Positions 1-5,140 of a stretch of 6,743 bases of DNA are shown here, one piece after another. Origin of the DNA: Promethearchaeota archaeon. GTDB lineage: Archaea; Asgardarchaeota; Lokiarchaeia; Sigynarchaeales; SOKP01. Within the stretch, counting starts at the first letter, position 1, and every line of letters starts with the position of its first letter. The notes beneath the pieces were generated by a model, which had not been told where the DNA came from, did no database searches, and saw nothing but the letters and a program-made list of their open reading frames with translations. Both the position numbers and the translations under genes were made by a program. The stretch lies in the NCBI GenBank assembly GCA_030668025.1, contig DAOUUT010000205.1, forward strand, positions 1-6,743, in the 5' to 3' direction.

Positions 1-166
1 CTGTATGGGTTATCTCTTTAACAATAAAGTCTTTATATTTTTTTTTATAAATAGCACTAATACCGCTAAAACCTGGTGTGGAATAAATTTCAATTCCTAC
101 GCCTTTTTCAAGTTCTCTCTCGTTTTTATTTTGAAAAATATGGGTCTTATTGTTACTTCTTTCCAA
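1..166 (-). CDS. truD: tRNA pseudouridine synthase TruD, N-terminal fragment (runs off left edge)
   Basis: TruD enzymes isomerise a specific uridine in tRNA to pseudouridine. Only the first 55 codons are here. They read through a charged leader (about residues 1-22), then VGIEIYSTPGFSGISAIYKK and KYKDFIVKEI (residues 23-52), which resemble the archaeal TruD opening of a glycine-containing strand followed by an 'EDFxVxE' segment. The catalytic Asp lies beyond the window. No ATG exists between the pth2 stop and this motif, so I take the TTG at 166-164 as the start; the next candidates are non-canonical codons. The gene lies 24 nt downstream of pth2 in the same direction, and a pth2-truD pair fits an operon for tRNA metabolism. 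The family call rests on about 30 recognisable residues, so a full-length match is needed for certainty. Confidence 0.72.
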   Translation of the reverse strand, partial: MERSNNKTHIFQNKNERELEKGVGIEIYSTPGFSGISAIYKKKYKDFIVKEITHT

Positions 167-190
167 TTTTTTTAGCCTGAAAGTGTTAAA

Positions 191-547
191 TTACAATAAT
201 TTTAAATCTCCAGTTATTTTATCTATAGATTTTGATAAAGTAGGTCCGATACCAAGAGCGGTTGTGGTCCCAGGAGTCAATTGCGTTAATCCAGCGTCCT
301 GCACCATAAAGTACATTATGTCATTTTTTTCTAATTGAATAACTATATCTTTCAAATCCTCCATGCCACTCACTCGTAGAACTACTTTCTTTTGGCCTGT
401 ATTCTTCCAATTTTTCCAAACTGCTTTATTTTTCGTTCTTACTAAATCTGAAGCCGATAGTGAAGCATGACACGATTGAGCGCACTTTTTACCAGTACCC
501 ATTTTTAAATCTGTCCTAATTAAGATAACTTGTTTATATTCATTCAT
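191..547 (-). CDS. pth2: peptidyl-tRNA hydrolase, Pth2 (archaeal/eukaryotic type)
   Basis: This enzyme cleaves the ester bond between peptide and tRNA on peptidyl-tRNAs that drop off the ribosome, recycling tRNA in the cytoplasm. At 118 residues it has the usual single-domain archaeal Pth2 length. It shows the N-terminal signature [18 protein letters not shown] (residues 11-28), with the conserved lysines, Gln24 and His27, and the C-terminal signature [19 protein letters not shown] (84-102), with the conserved Asp84 and the T-Q pair. Nothing is missing. The start is ATG at 547-545; a weak AGGT-type ribosome binding site precedes it by about 10 nt. It lies 52 nt downstream of the NusA-like gene and 24 nt upstream of truD, all on the minus strand, so co-transcription is likely. 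It is unrelated to bacterial Pth1. Confidence 0.96.
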   Translation of the reverse strand: MNEYKQVILIRTDLKMGTGKKCAQSCHASLSASDLVRTKNKAVWKNWKNTGQKKVVLRVSGMEDLKDIVIQLEKNDIMYFMVQDAGLTQLTPGTTTALGIGPTLSKSIDKITGDLKLL

Positions 548-599
548 AATAATTTAAACCTATTTAGTATTAAGAAATTAAGAAATAAATTCGTTAGAA

Positions 600-1109
600 T
601 TAAATAAATTCAATACGAATTGCATTACCAGCAAGTTCTAAAACTAACGCTTCAAGCTCTTCTTGGGTAAATAATAACATTTCTTGATCGTTTTTACTAA
701 GAACGCCTTTAAATTCAATATCCCCAGTAGCTAAGAAAATCTCGTTTAATGAAATTAATTTATTAGGAGAAATTAAACTTTCTATAACGGGCCTTGGGTT
801 TTTAGTTTGCTCAATTAAGATTAAGTCGTCTATTTCGTAAGCTTCTTTTATCCAATCAATCAATTTTTGTTTGATTTTGATCTTTTCTCTCTTACCAATT
901 ACTAAGATTACAACATCCTCAAAATCAATAGCTTTATAGAAAGAAATATCGCTTAAAAACCCAAAATTTTCGCTCTCTTCTAATTTAAGTAAATCCTTCG
1001 CTAAATCTAACTCAAACTGAGTAAGTACTCCCGCATCTAGTTTATCTTGACAACTAGTGCAATAAAATCCTGAACTTACACATGTTTTACACGCTGGAAG
1101 ATTTTTCAT
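600..1109 (-). CDS. NusA-like RNA-binding protein with N-terminal Zn-ribbon and KH-like region
   Basis: The 169-residue protein opens with a four-cysteine zinc site (Cys7, Cys10, Cys17, Cys20, spaced CxxC-x6-CxxC). A helical stretch follows (about 28-46), then alternating strands and helices with a KH-like pattern (about 57-167), including SPNKLISLNEIFLATGD (113-129). This matches the archaeal family annotated as NusA-like transcription elongation factor with a Zn-ribbon, which is distinct from the short two-KH archaeal NusA. I do not see a canonical GxxG RNA-binding loop. The family's molecular role is poorly established; RNA binding linked to transcription or ribosomes is inference from the fold. 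Its position between eL38 (35 nt upstream) and pth2 (52 nt downstream) supports a translation-related job. The start is ATG at 1109-1107, with no clear Shine-Dalgarno sequence. Confidence 0.8.
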   Translation of the reverse strand: MKNLPACKTCVSSGFYCTSCQDKLDAGVLTQFELDLAKDLLKLEESENFGFLSDISFYKAIDFEDVVILVIGKREKIKIKQKLIDWIKEAYEIDDLILIEQTKNPRPVIESLISPNKLISLNEIFLATGDIEFKGVLSKNDQEMLLFTQEELEALVLELAGNAIRIEFI

Positions 1110-1144
1110 TAACTTTGAACCATAAAAATTAATATATCATCTAT

Positions 1145-1339
1145 TTATAGCTCGATGATGTCACAACCAATGCTTTTTACAAGTCTATCAGCAGTAGCTG
1201 GATCAGTTTTATAAGTGAAAAGGTGTCGTTTTGTCCTAAGCTTTAACTTCACCACATCTCTCGATCTTTTAACCCTACAGTGAAAAGCTCGCTCCGATAA
1301 CTCTAAAAATCTCGCTTCGTCAAATATCTCTTTTGGCAA
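1145..1339 (-). CDS. rpl38e: 50S ribosomal protein eL38
   Basis: eL38 is a small protein of the large ribosomal subunit, shared by eukaryotes and some archaea and absent from bacteria. The 64-residue product has the family's N-terminal MPKEI, a helix (about 6-18), a basic strand region with VKRSRDVVKLKLRTKRHLFTY (23-43, with the K/R-rich RNA-contacting face) and a C-terminal helix. Length is normal for the family. Because MPKEI is the conserved family N-terminus, the TTG at 1339-1337 is almost certainly the true start; there is no nearby ATG and no good ribosome binding site. A/T-rich TATA-like sequences lie 21-40 nt upstream on the minus strand (about 1361-1380), so the message may be leaderless or have a very short leader. 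It is the first gene of the apparent eL38, NusA-like, pth2, truD transcript. Confidence 0.93.
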   Translation of the reverse strand: MPKEIFDEARFLELSERAFHCRVKRSRDVVKLKLRTKRHLFTYKTDPATADRLVKSIGCDIIEL

Positions 1340-1360
1340 CTTAATTCATCTAGCTTTGAA

Positions 1361-1380
1361 ATTTATAATATTTTATAATA
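1361..1380 (-). promoter_or_regulatory. TATA-like promoter region of the eL38 operon
   Basis: Read on the minus strand, this stretch holds two overlapping TATA-like boxes (TTATAAAAT at 1378-1370 and TTATAAAT at 1368-1361). Archaeal TATA boxes are centred about 26-27 nt before the start site. The proximal box would therefore put initiation at the TTG start codon (a leaderless message), and the distal one about 8 nt before it. The A+T-rich background makes chance matches common. Confidence 0.5.
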
Positions 1381-1409
1381 TCTTGAAATATTAATTATAA
1401 AATTTTAAT

Positions 1410-1524
1410 TTTTTCATTTGATAAATAACTAAAAATGAAAAACTAAAAATTTTTTAGCTTAAGAATGTTTTCCAAATTGTCTTTTATTTAGTAGACAAAT
1501 CTAACTTTTTCTACTTAAAATAAA
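1410..1524. repeat. Two-copy noncoding element, copy 1 (hairpin, conserved box, hairpin)
   Basis: The conserved box (1445-1487) starts AAAAATTTTTTAGCTT and continues, after one variable base, with AGAATGTTTTCCAAATTGT and CTTTTAT. It matches copy 2 at 42 of 43 positions plus a one-base indel. Just before it is a perfect 10-bp inverted repeat, TTTTTCATTT (1410-1419) with AAATGAAAAA (1433-1442), enclosing a 13-nt loop. Just after it is AGTAGA (1490-1495) with TCTACT (1510-1515), extendable by imperfect pairing. Strand is not decided. It could be a structured RNA, a protein-binding upstream element or a small dispersed repeat. The repeat is certain; the function is unknown. Confidence 0.75.
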
Positions 1525-1742
1525 TATATAATCTTAAATTTTTAACTTGTTATTAACCAATTTCTTCATTAAAAACCTAATACTGTATTAATCTTTACTT
1601 TTCCTTTATCAAACAATTGTTACCAAATTTGACTCTCCAAAGTTTTCTACATCGAGTTTATTATTCCATTTTATTAGTCATATTACACACTTTTTAGATA
1701 AAAAACTAATTTAGGCGGTATAATATTTATTAATTAAGCTAT

Positions 1743-1778
1743 AATCCCTTACATTCGTTCTTGAGATTCATAGGGATT
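1743..1778. repeat. 7-bp inverted repeat upstream of the membrane-protein promoter
   Basis: AATCCCT (1743-1749) and AGGGATT (1772-1778) are perfect reverse complements separated by 22 nt. They contain a CCC/GGG core that is rare in this A+T-rich gap. The right arm ends 13 nt before the TATA-like box at 1792. It could be a regulator-binding dyad or a hairpin; chance is possible. Confidence 0.35.
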
Positions 1779-1791
1779 TCATATACCAATA

Positions 1792-1799
1792 TTTATATA
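1792..1799 (+). promoter_or_regulatory. TATA-like box for the membrane-protein gene
   Basis: TTTATATA fits the archaeal TATA consensus and is centred about 47 nt upstream of the TTG at 1843, implying a leader of roughly 20 nt. An AAGGAAA (1820-1826) lies near the expected transcript start and is too far from the TTG (16 nt) to be an ideal ribosome binding site. A second AT stretch at 1803-1812 is an alternative box. Confidence 0.45.
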
Positions 1800-1842
1800 T
1801 TCTATTTATTAGATTATGTAAGGAAATATCAATTAGATAGAA

Positions 1843-2610
1843 TTGTGGTTAAATTTGAATTTTAAAAAAAACCGTTTTTTCTTTTTAACTGGAGGACTAT
1901 TGTTAATTATTCTCGCCGCTCTATTACCCTTATCAATCGCTTATGTTAATTCCATACATGAAATGTATTTTTCTTATTTAGTGGATATAGAAAACTTTTC
2001 CGAAGATGTAAATAATTATACCGTGGGAGTTGAGGGTTCGTTAAGAACATCTATTGGAACCAGTACTCGCTTTGAACTAGAAACTGATCAACTACTTGAA
2101 ATAGTGGAATATAAATACCATTATTTTTTGGATCTCACTCCATTTTCAAGCGAGGGAATTAATATTACAGGAATTCTATTTTTAACATATGAATGTTTAC
2201 TTAATGGGGTTTCTGATAGTAATTATTCCAAGACATTAGACCGCGCTTCTCTTATCGAAGAATATGAAATAATTACTGCCCTAAGTCCAAGTACAAGATT
2301 GACGGTACGGGGATCAATAGAAATCGAATACACAAGCAACGCGACTCCTCTTACAGAAGTAATTGATTTTTCCCTGAATATCGTACCTCCAGAGGCTAGA
2401 CCCGAATATAATCAAACATTATCTTTTGCATTATCACTATGTTATTGGCATATTGCGTCATTTATTATTGTTCCAGTTTTGTTTGCATCATTACCAGTCA
2501 TTATCCAACGTTTTAAAAAGCAACCTCCGATGACCGGTGAAGACGAAGAATTTTGGCGAAAAGTAAGAGAGAGGGATATAGTGCTAAAAGAGAAAAATAG
2601 GGAAGAATAA
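1843..2610 (+). CDS. unrecognised two-pass membrane protein with a sequon-rich extracellular domain
   Basis: I do not recognise this 255-residue protein. A short basic N-terminus (K8, K9, R11) precedes a strong transmembrane helix (about 12-35). A domain of about 155 residues follows (36-190), rich in alternating hydrophobic/polar strands. A second transmembrane helix (about 193-222) leads to a charged C-terminal tail (223-255) beginning RFKK. The positive charges place both ends in the cytoplasm and the central domain outside. That domain carries six N-x-S/T sequons (Asn51, 58, 107, 127, 166, 190), consistent with archaeal N-glycosylation. The strand-rich outer domain suggests a beta-sandwich, but this is inference. 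The start is uncertain: TTG at 1843 is the longest option, a stop lies just upstream at 1834-1836, and no strong ribosome binding site is visible. It stands alone, flanked by the two copies of the noncoding repeat. Confidence 0.72.
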   Translation: MWLNLNFKKNRFFFLTGGLLLIILAALLPLSIAYVNSIHEMYFSYLVDIENFSEDVNNYTVGVEGSLRTSIGTSTRFELETDQLLEIVEYKYHYFLDLTPFSSEGINITGILFLTYECLLNGVSDSNYSKTLDRASLIEEYEIITALSPSTRLTVRGSIEIEYTSNATPLTEVIDFSLNIVPPEARPEYNQTLSFALSLCYWHIASFIIVPVLFASLPVIIQRFKKQPPMTGEDEEFWRKVRERDIVLKEKNREE

Positions 2611-2650
2611 TCTATTTAAAAGAAAAACTCTGGTTGAGTAAAAAATTCAG

Positions 2651-2759
2651 TGATAATTTTCTAAATAATGAAAATTATCAATAAAATAAAAAAATTTTTT
2701 AGCTTTAGAATGTTTTCCAAATTGTTCTTTTATCGATACGTGATTAATCAATAAAAGAA
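2651..2759. repeat. Two-copy noncoding element, copy 2 (hairpin, conserved box, hairpin)
   Basis: The conserved box is 2690-2733 and differs from copy 1 by one substitution (A1461 to T2706) and one extra T (2726). A perfect 10-bp inverted repeat, TGATAATTTT (2651-2660) with AAAATTATCA (2671-2680), lies upstream with a 10-nt loop. A 9-bp inverted repeat, TTCTTTTAT (2725-2733) with ATAAAAGAA (2751-2759), starts within the end of the box and has a 17-nt loop. The arms differ from those of copy 1 while pairing is kept. The first hairpin, which begins 41 nt after the membrane-protein stop, could also act as that gene's transcript end. The last arm abuts the likely eL40 promoter. Confidence 0.75.
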
Positions 2760-2770
2760 AAAGTTTTTAA
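2756..2770 (+). promoter_or_regulatory. BRE/TATA-like promoter of eL40
   Basis: A purine-rich run (GAAAAAG, 2757-2763) followed by TTTTTAA (2764-2770) resembles an archaeal BRE plus TATA box. It is centred about 68 nt before the eL40 start, implying a leader of about 40 nt that includes the ribosome binding site at 2821-2826. The A+T-rich background limits confidence. Confidence 0.4.
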
Positions 2771-2820
2771 TTGTAATGTAATAAAGTAATTAGTAAATTA
2801 ACTAAAACGAGTAAAGATTC

Positions 2821-2826
2821 GAGGAG
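2821..2826 (+). promoter_or_regulatory. ribosome binding site that fixes the eL40 TTG start
   Basis: GAGGAG, eight nt before the TTG at 2835, is a good Shine-Dalgarno match. It decides the start of a gene that has no ATG at its N-terminus. Confidence 0.75.
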
Positions 2827-2834
2827 ATTAAAAT

Positions 2835-2996
2835 TTGCCAATTGATGACCTACATAAAAGAAAAATTGCCAGATATCATCTATTAATGAAAAGCGTGTGC
2901 CGTAAATGCGGGGCTTTGAATCCTGTTAAAGCAAAAAAGTGTCGTAGATGCAGATCTAAAGATTTACGTCCAAAGAAAAGAGAGTTAACTAAATAA
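2835..2996 (+). CDS. rpl40e: 50S ribosomal protein eL40 (zinc-binding)
   Basis: eL40 is a small zinc-finger protein of the large ribosomal subunit; in eukaryotes it is made as a ubiquitin fusion, in archaea as a free protein. The 53-residue product begins MPIDDLHKRKIARYHLLMK. It has Cys22, Cys25, Cys36 and Cys39 (CRKC-x10-CRRC) around the family motif ALNPxxAKKCRRC, and ends in a basic tail with LRPKKRE. All four zinc ligands are present and the length is normal. The TTG start (2835-2837) is supported by GAGGAG eight nt upstream and by the conserved N-terminal residues it includes; the ATG at codon 18 would remove a conserved region. There is no ubiquitin fusion. It lies 218 nt upstream of the thermosome gene, same strand, probably transcribed separately. 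Confidence 0.95.
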   Translation: MPIDDLHKRKIARYHLLMKSVCRKCGALNPVKAKKCRRCRSKDLRPKKRELTK

Positions 2997-3157
2997 TTTT
3001 CTAATAACTTTAAAATTTTAAACTAATTAAAATCAAATTCTGAATTTTATTTTGCAATTTTGCTAATGAAATTATTATTGTTTTTTGTCTTAGATTAGAA
3101 AAAATATTATTTTATCATATTTTCGTAAACTTTTTTAATTTTATGACTTAGAGATCA

Positions 3158-3170
3158 TTATATATAAATA
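3158..3170 (+). promoter_or_regulatory. TATA box of the thermosome gene
   Basis: TTATATATAAATA is a strong archaeal TATA match about 50 nt before the ATG at 3215, implying a leader of about 20-25 nt. No Shine-Dalgarno sequence is evident before the ATG. Confidence 0.55.
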
Positions 3171-3214
3171 AATAAAAATATTAATAATAAAAATCAATAT
3201 AGTGTGAATTAAAT

Positions 3215-4909
3215 ATGGGATTAAGTGGACAACCTATTTTTATAATGCGGGAAGGTACTGAGAGAACTCGTGGAAAAGACGCTATGCAAAACAACATCGC
3301 AGCAGCAAAAGTTATAGCTGAATCGGTGCGAACTTCACTAGGTCCAAGGGGCATGGATAAAATGCTCGTAGACCAGTTTGGTGATGTAGTGATAACCAAC
3401 GACGGCGCCACAATTCTAAAAGAAATTGATGTACAACATCCGGCAGCGAAAATGATGGTCGAAGTTGCTAAAACTCAAGATTCAGAAGTAGGAGATGGTA
3501 CAACTACTTCCGTGATCTTTGCTGGTGAACTATTAAAGCGCGCAGAAAAGCTTTTAGAACAAAAAATTCACCCAACAGTTATTACAGAAGGATTCCGAAA
3601 AGCTTCTGGGAAAGCAATCGAAGTTTTAGAAGGAATGTCAGTTAAAAGCGGAATTGACGATAAAGTAGGATTAAAAAACGCTGCAATGACTTGTATGTCT
3701 TCTAAAATTGTTTCTGAATCAAGAGATATGCTAGCCGACATTTGTATCGAGGCAATTGCTGCAATAGCAGAAAAAAGCGAAAATGGTGATTGGGTCGCTG
3801 ATATCGATAAAGTTCAAATCCAAAAAAAGGAGGGAGAGTCAATTGACGAAACTTCCCTTATTAAAGGTATTATTTTGGACAAAGAAGTTGTCAGCCCAGG
3901 AATGCCTAAAATCGCTAAAGATGCAAAGATACTTTTGTTACAAAGCGCTATAGAAATTGAAAAAACTGAATTTGACGCTAAGCTCCAAATAACGAGCCCA
4001 GAACAAATTCAACAATTCCTTGACGAAGAAGAACGCATGCTTAGAACCATGGCTGACAATGTCGTGAATTCAGGAGCAAATGTAGTAGTTTGCCAGAAAG
4101 GAATCGATGATATGGCTCAACATTTCCTCTCGAAAGCGGGTATTATGGCCATAAGACGCGTTAAAAAGTCTGATATAGAAAAACTCTCTAAAGCTACTGG
4201 TGGAACGATTTTTACTAACATCAACGATATAACTCAAGACAAATTGGGATTCGCTGGCTTAGTTGAAGAACGCAAAATAATGAACGATAGTTGGATTTTC
4301 ATCGAAGAATGTAAAGATCCTAAATCCGTTGTAATTTTAATACGGGGTGGAACTGACCTGATTATTGACGAAGTTGATAGAGCAATTCACGACGCTTTAT
4401 GTGTAACAAGAGATGTTGTCGAAGATCAAAAGATTGTTGGTGGCGGTGGAGCTCCAGAAATTGAAGCAGCAATCCAATTAAGAAAATACGCTCAAACCTT
4501 AGGAGGGCGCGAACAATTAGCAGTCGAAGTTTTTGCCGATGCATTAGATATTATCCCGAAAACATTAGCAGAAAACGCGGGATTAGACCAAATTGACGTG
4601 TTAATGAAATTGAGAGCAGCTCATCAAGCAGGTAAAAGATTTGCCGCTATCGATTTAGATACCGGTGATATAGTCGATGATATGATGGCTATAGGCGTTG
4701 TAGAGCCTACCGTAGTAAAAATTCAAGCAATAAAAAGTGCTACCGAAGCAGCCTCAATGATCTTGCGCATCGACGATGTAATAGCAGGAACCAAATCCGC
4801 TGGCGGACCAGGTGGGATGCCTCCAGGAATGGGTGGAATGCCTCCAGGTATGGGAGGTATGGGTGGAATGCCTCCAGGTATGGGTGGCATGCCTCCAGGA
4901 ATGATGTAA
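3215..4909 (+). CDS. thsA: thermosome subunit (group II chaperonin)
   Basis: This ATP-driven, double-ring chaperonin subunit folds cytosolic proteins and is the archaeal relative of eukaryotic CCT. At 564 residues it is full length. The N-terminal equatorial part has [14 protein letters not shown] (40-53), [12 protein letters not shown] (61-72, with Asp63) and GDGTTTS (93-99, with Asp94). Intermediate and apical regions follow (about 150-400, including [19 protein letters not shown] at 377-395, with the conserved Asp393). The equatorial return has [10 protein letters not shown] (408-417) and LDTGDIVDD (481-489). The tail is Gly/Met/Pro rich (from about 530). All ATPase motifs are intact. The start at 3215 keeps the conserved GQPIFI segment; the ATG at 3245 would lose it. 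It has its own TATA-like box and a T-rich tract after the stop. Whether the genome has further paralogous subunits cannot be seen here, so the thsA symbol is provisional. Confidence 0.98.
   Translation: MGLSGQPIFIMREGTERTRGKDAMQNNIAAAKVIAESVRTSLGPRGMDKMLVDQFGDVVITNDGATILKEIDVQHPAAKMMVEVAKTQDSEVGDGTTTSVIFAGELLKRAEKLLEQKIHPTVITEGFRKASGKAIEVLEGMSVKSGIDDKVGLKNAAMTCMSSKIVSESRDMLADICIEAIAAIAEKSENGDWVADIDKVQIQKKEGESIDETSLIKGIILDKEVVSPGMPKIAKDAKILLLQSAIEIEKTEFDAKLQITSPEQIQQFLDEEERMLRTMADNVVNSGANVVVCQKGIDDMAQHFLSKAGIMAIRRVKKSDIEKLSKATGGTIFTNINDITQDKLGFAGLVEERKIMNDSWIFIEECKDPKSVVILIRGGTDLIIDEVDRAIHDALCVTRDVVEDQKIVGGGGAPEIEAAIQLRKYAQTLGGREQLAVEVFADALDIIPKTLAENAGLDQIDVLMKLRAAHQAGKRFAAIDLDTGDIVDDMMAIGVVEPTVVKIQAIKSATEAASMILRIDDVIAGTKSAGGPGGMPPGMGGMPPGMGGMGGMPPGMGGMPPGMM
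4817..4906 (+). repeat. in-frame 21-nt tandem repeat encoding the MPPGMGG tail of the thermosome
   Basis: Four units begin ATGCCTCCAGG at 4817, 4838, 4868 and 4889, each encoding MPPGM with GG between. A 9-nt partial unit (ATGGGTGGA) at 4859-4867 interrupts the register. The units differ mostly at third codon positions. Gly/Met-rich flexible tails are usual at group II chaperonin C-termini and project into the ring cavity; the number of units may vary between strains through slippage. Confidence 0.9.
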
Positions 4910-4918
4910 TTCAATCAA

Positions 4919-4961
4919 TCTTTTAAATTTATTTTTTCTTTCTATTTTTCTTTTAATTTTT
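4919..4961 (+). terminator. T-rich transcript end after the thermosome gene
   Basis: A run of T tracts begins about 10 nt after the stop codon, with no preceding GC-rich hairpin. Archaeal RNA polymerase terminates at oligo-U, so this is a plausible end site. The opposite strand is A-rich and forms the end of the small minus-strand frame at 4942-5040. Confidence 0.5.
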
Positions 4962-5040
4962 TACTGATATTTTGAGAGAGTCCACACCCAACTATATCAA
5001 TTCCGTTAACGAGTATAGTTAAATAATATTTGGGCCTCAA
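4942..5040 (-). CDS. possible 32-codon small protein (or remnant), convergent with the thermosome gene
   Basis: On the minus strand a frame runs from TTG (5040-5038) to TAG (4944-4942). It reads RPKYYLTILVNGIDIVGCGL (residues 2-21), then a basic tail ending KKLKEK. The composition looks protein-like: a hydrophobic core, Gly/Cys turns and a charged end. The surrounding noncoding sequence gives only low-complexity translations. A TATA-like TTATAAAA lies about 29 nt before the TTG on the same strand, the spacing of a leaderless archaeal message. There is no ATG and no ribosome binding site, and the same bases form the nested inverted repeat at 4970-5042. It could be a real microprotein, the end of a decayed gene, or chance. 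I recognise no family. Confidence 0.25.
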   Translation of the reverse strand: MRPKYYLTILVNGIDIVGCGLSQNISKKLKEK

Positions 5041-5042
5041 AA
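4970..5042. repeat. nested inverted repeat (possible structured RNA or DNA dyad) in the thermosome/serine dehydratase gap
   Basis: TTTTGAG (4970-4976) pairs with CTCAAAA (5036-5042), CCCAA (4987-4991) with TTGGG (5030-5034), and CTATA (4992-4996) with TATAG (5014-5018). The last two helices stack on the 5' side, with an 11-nt bulge on the 3' side. The 17-nt terminal loop contains the palindrome CGTTAACG (5004-5011). The region is more GC-rich than the flanking T tracts. It may be a structured leader, a small RNA on either strand, or a by-product of the minus-strand frame at 4942-5040. Confidence 0.4.
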
Positions 5043-5065
5043 CTGTTAAGATCAGTTTGAAAAAT

Positions 5066-5078
5066 TTTTATAATTTTA
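5066..5078 (+). promoter_or_regulatory. possible TATA-like box for the serine dehydratase gene
   Basis: TTTTTATAATTTT is one plausible TATA box for the downstream gene, giving a leader of about 95 nt that includes the dyad at 5141-5161 and the ribosome binding site. The more proximal TTTATAAAA (5167-5175) would start the message after the ribosome binding site, so it is less likely unless transcripts are leaderless. The assignment is weak in this AT-rich context. Confidence 0.3.
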
Positions 5079-5140
5079 ATAATCTATTCGTTTTTAAGTT
5101 CTACCTCTTTTTTTTAGTTGTTCCATTTTTTTCTTTAATC

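Larger units (their letters stand above)
1340..1842. other. AT-rich intergenic region between the divergent eL38 and membrane-protein genes
   Basis: About 500 nt with no credible protein-coding frame by eye on either strand and no tRNA-like cloverleaf. It contains the eL38 promoter at its left end, copy 1 of the two-copy repeat (1445-1487) with its flanking hairpins, a TATA-like stretch after that repeat (about 1522-1530), an inverted repeat AATCCCT/AGGGATT (1743-1749 and 1772-1778), and the TATA-like box of the membrane-protein gene (1792-1799). The stretch from about 1531 to 1740 shows nothing I can name. Confidence 0.6.

Noticed and set aside
150..338. Plus-strand frame of 62 codons
   Set aside because: It is the antisense of pth2 and the truD start; both minus-strand genes have clear family motifs.
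1340..1842. Possible tRNA or known small RNA in the large intergenic gap
   Set aside because: No cloverleaf, no T-loop-like motif and no 3' CCA or GC-rich acceptor stem could be found by eye.
3245..3247. ATG at 3245 as the thermosome start
   Set aside because: It would remove the conserved GQPIFI N-terminal segment found in the family.
3181..3411. Minus-strand frame of 76 codons over the thermosome start
   Set aside because: Antisense shadow of a strongly conserved coding sequence, with no recognisable features.
4362..4544. Minus-strand frame of 60 codons inside the thermosome gene
   Set aside because: Antisense shadow; its Leu/Arg/His-rich composition is typical of such artefacts.
4817..4906. 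Short regular repeats as a possible CRISPR array
   Set aside because: Units are in frame, encode MPPGMGG and have no unique spacers.
4723..4914. Minus-strand Pro/Gly/Ile repeat protein (PGGIPPI repeats)
   Set aside because: It is the reverse complement of the thermosome Gly/Met/Pro tail repeat, not an independent gene.
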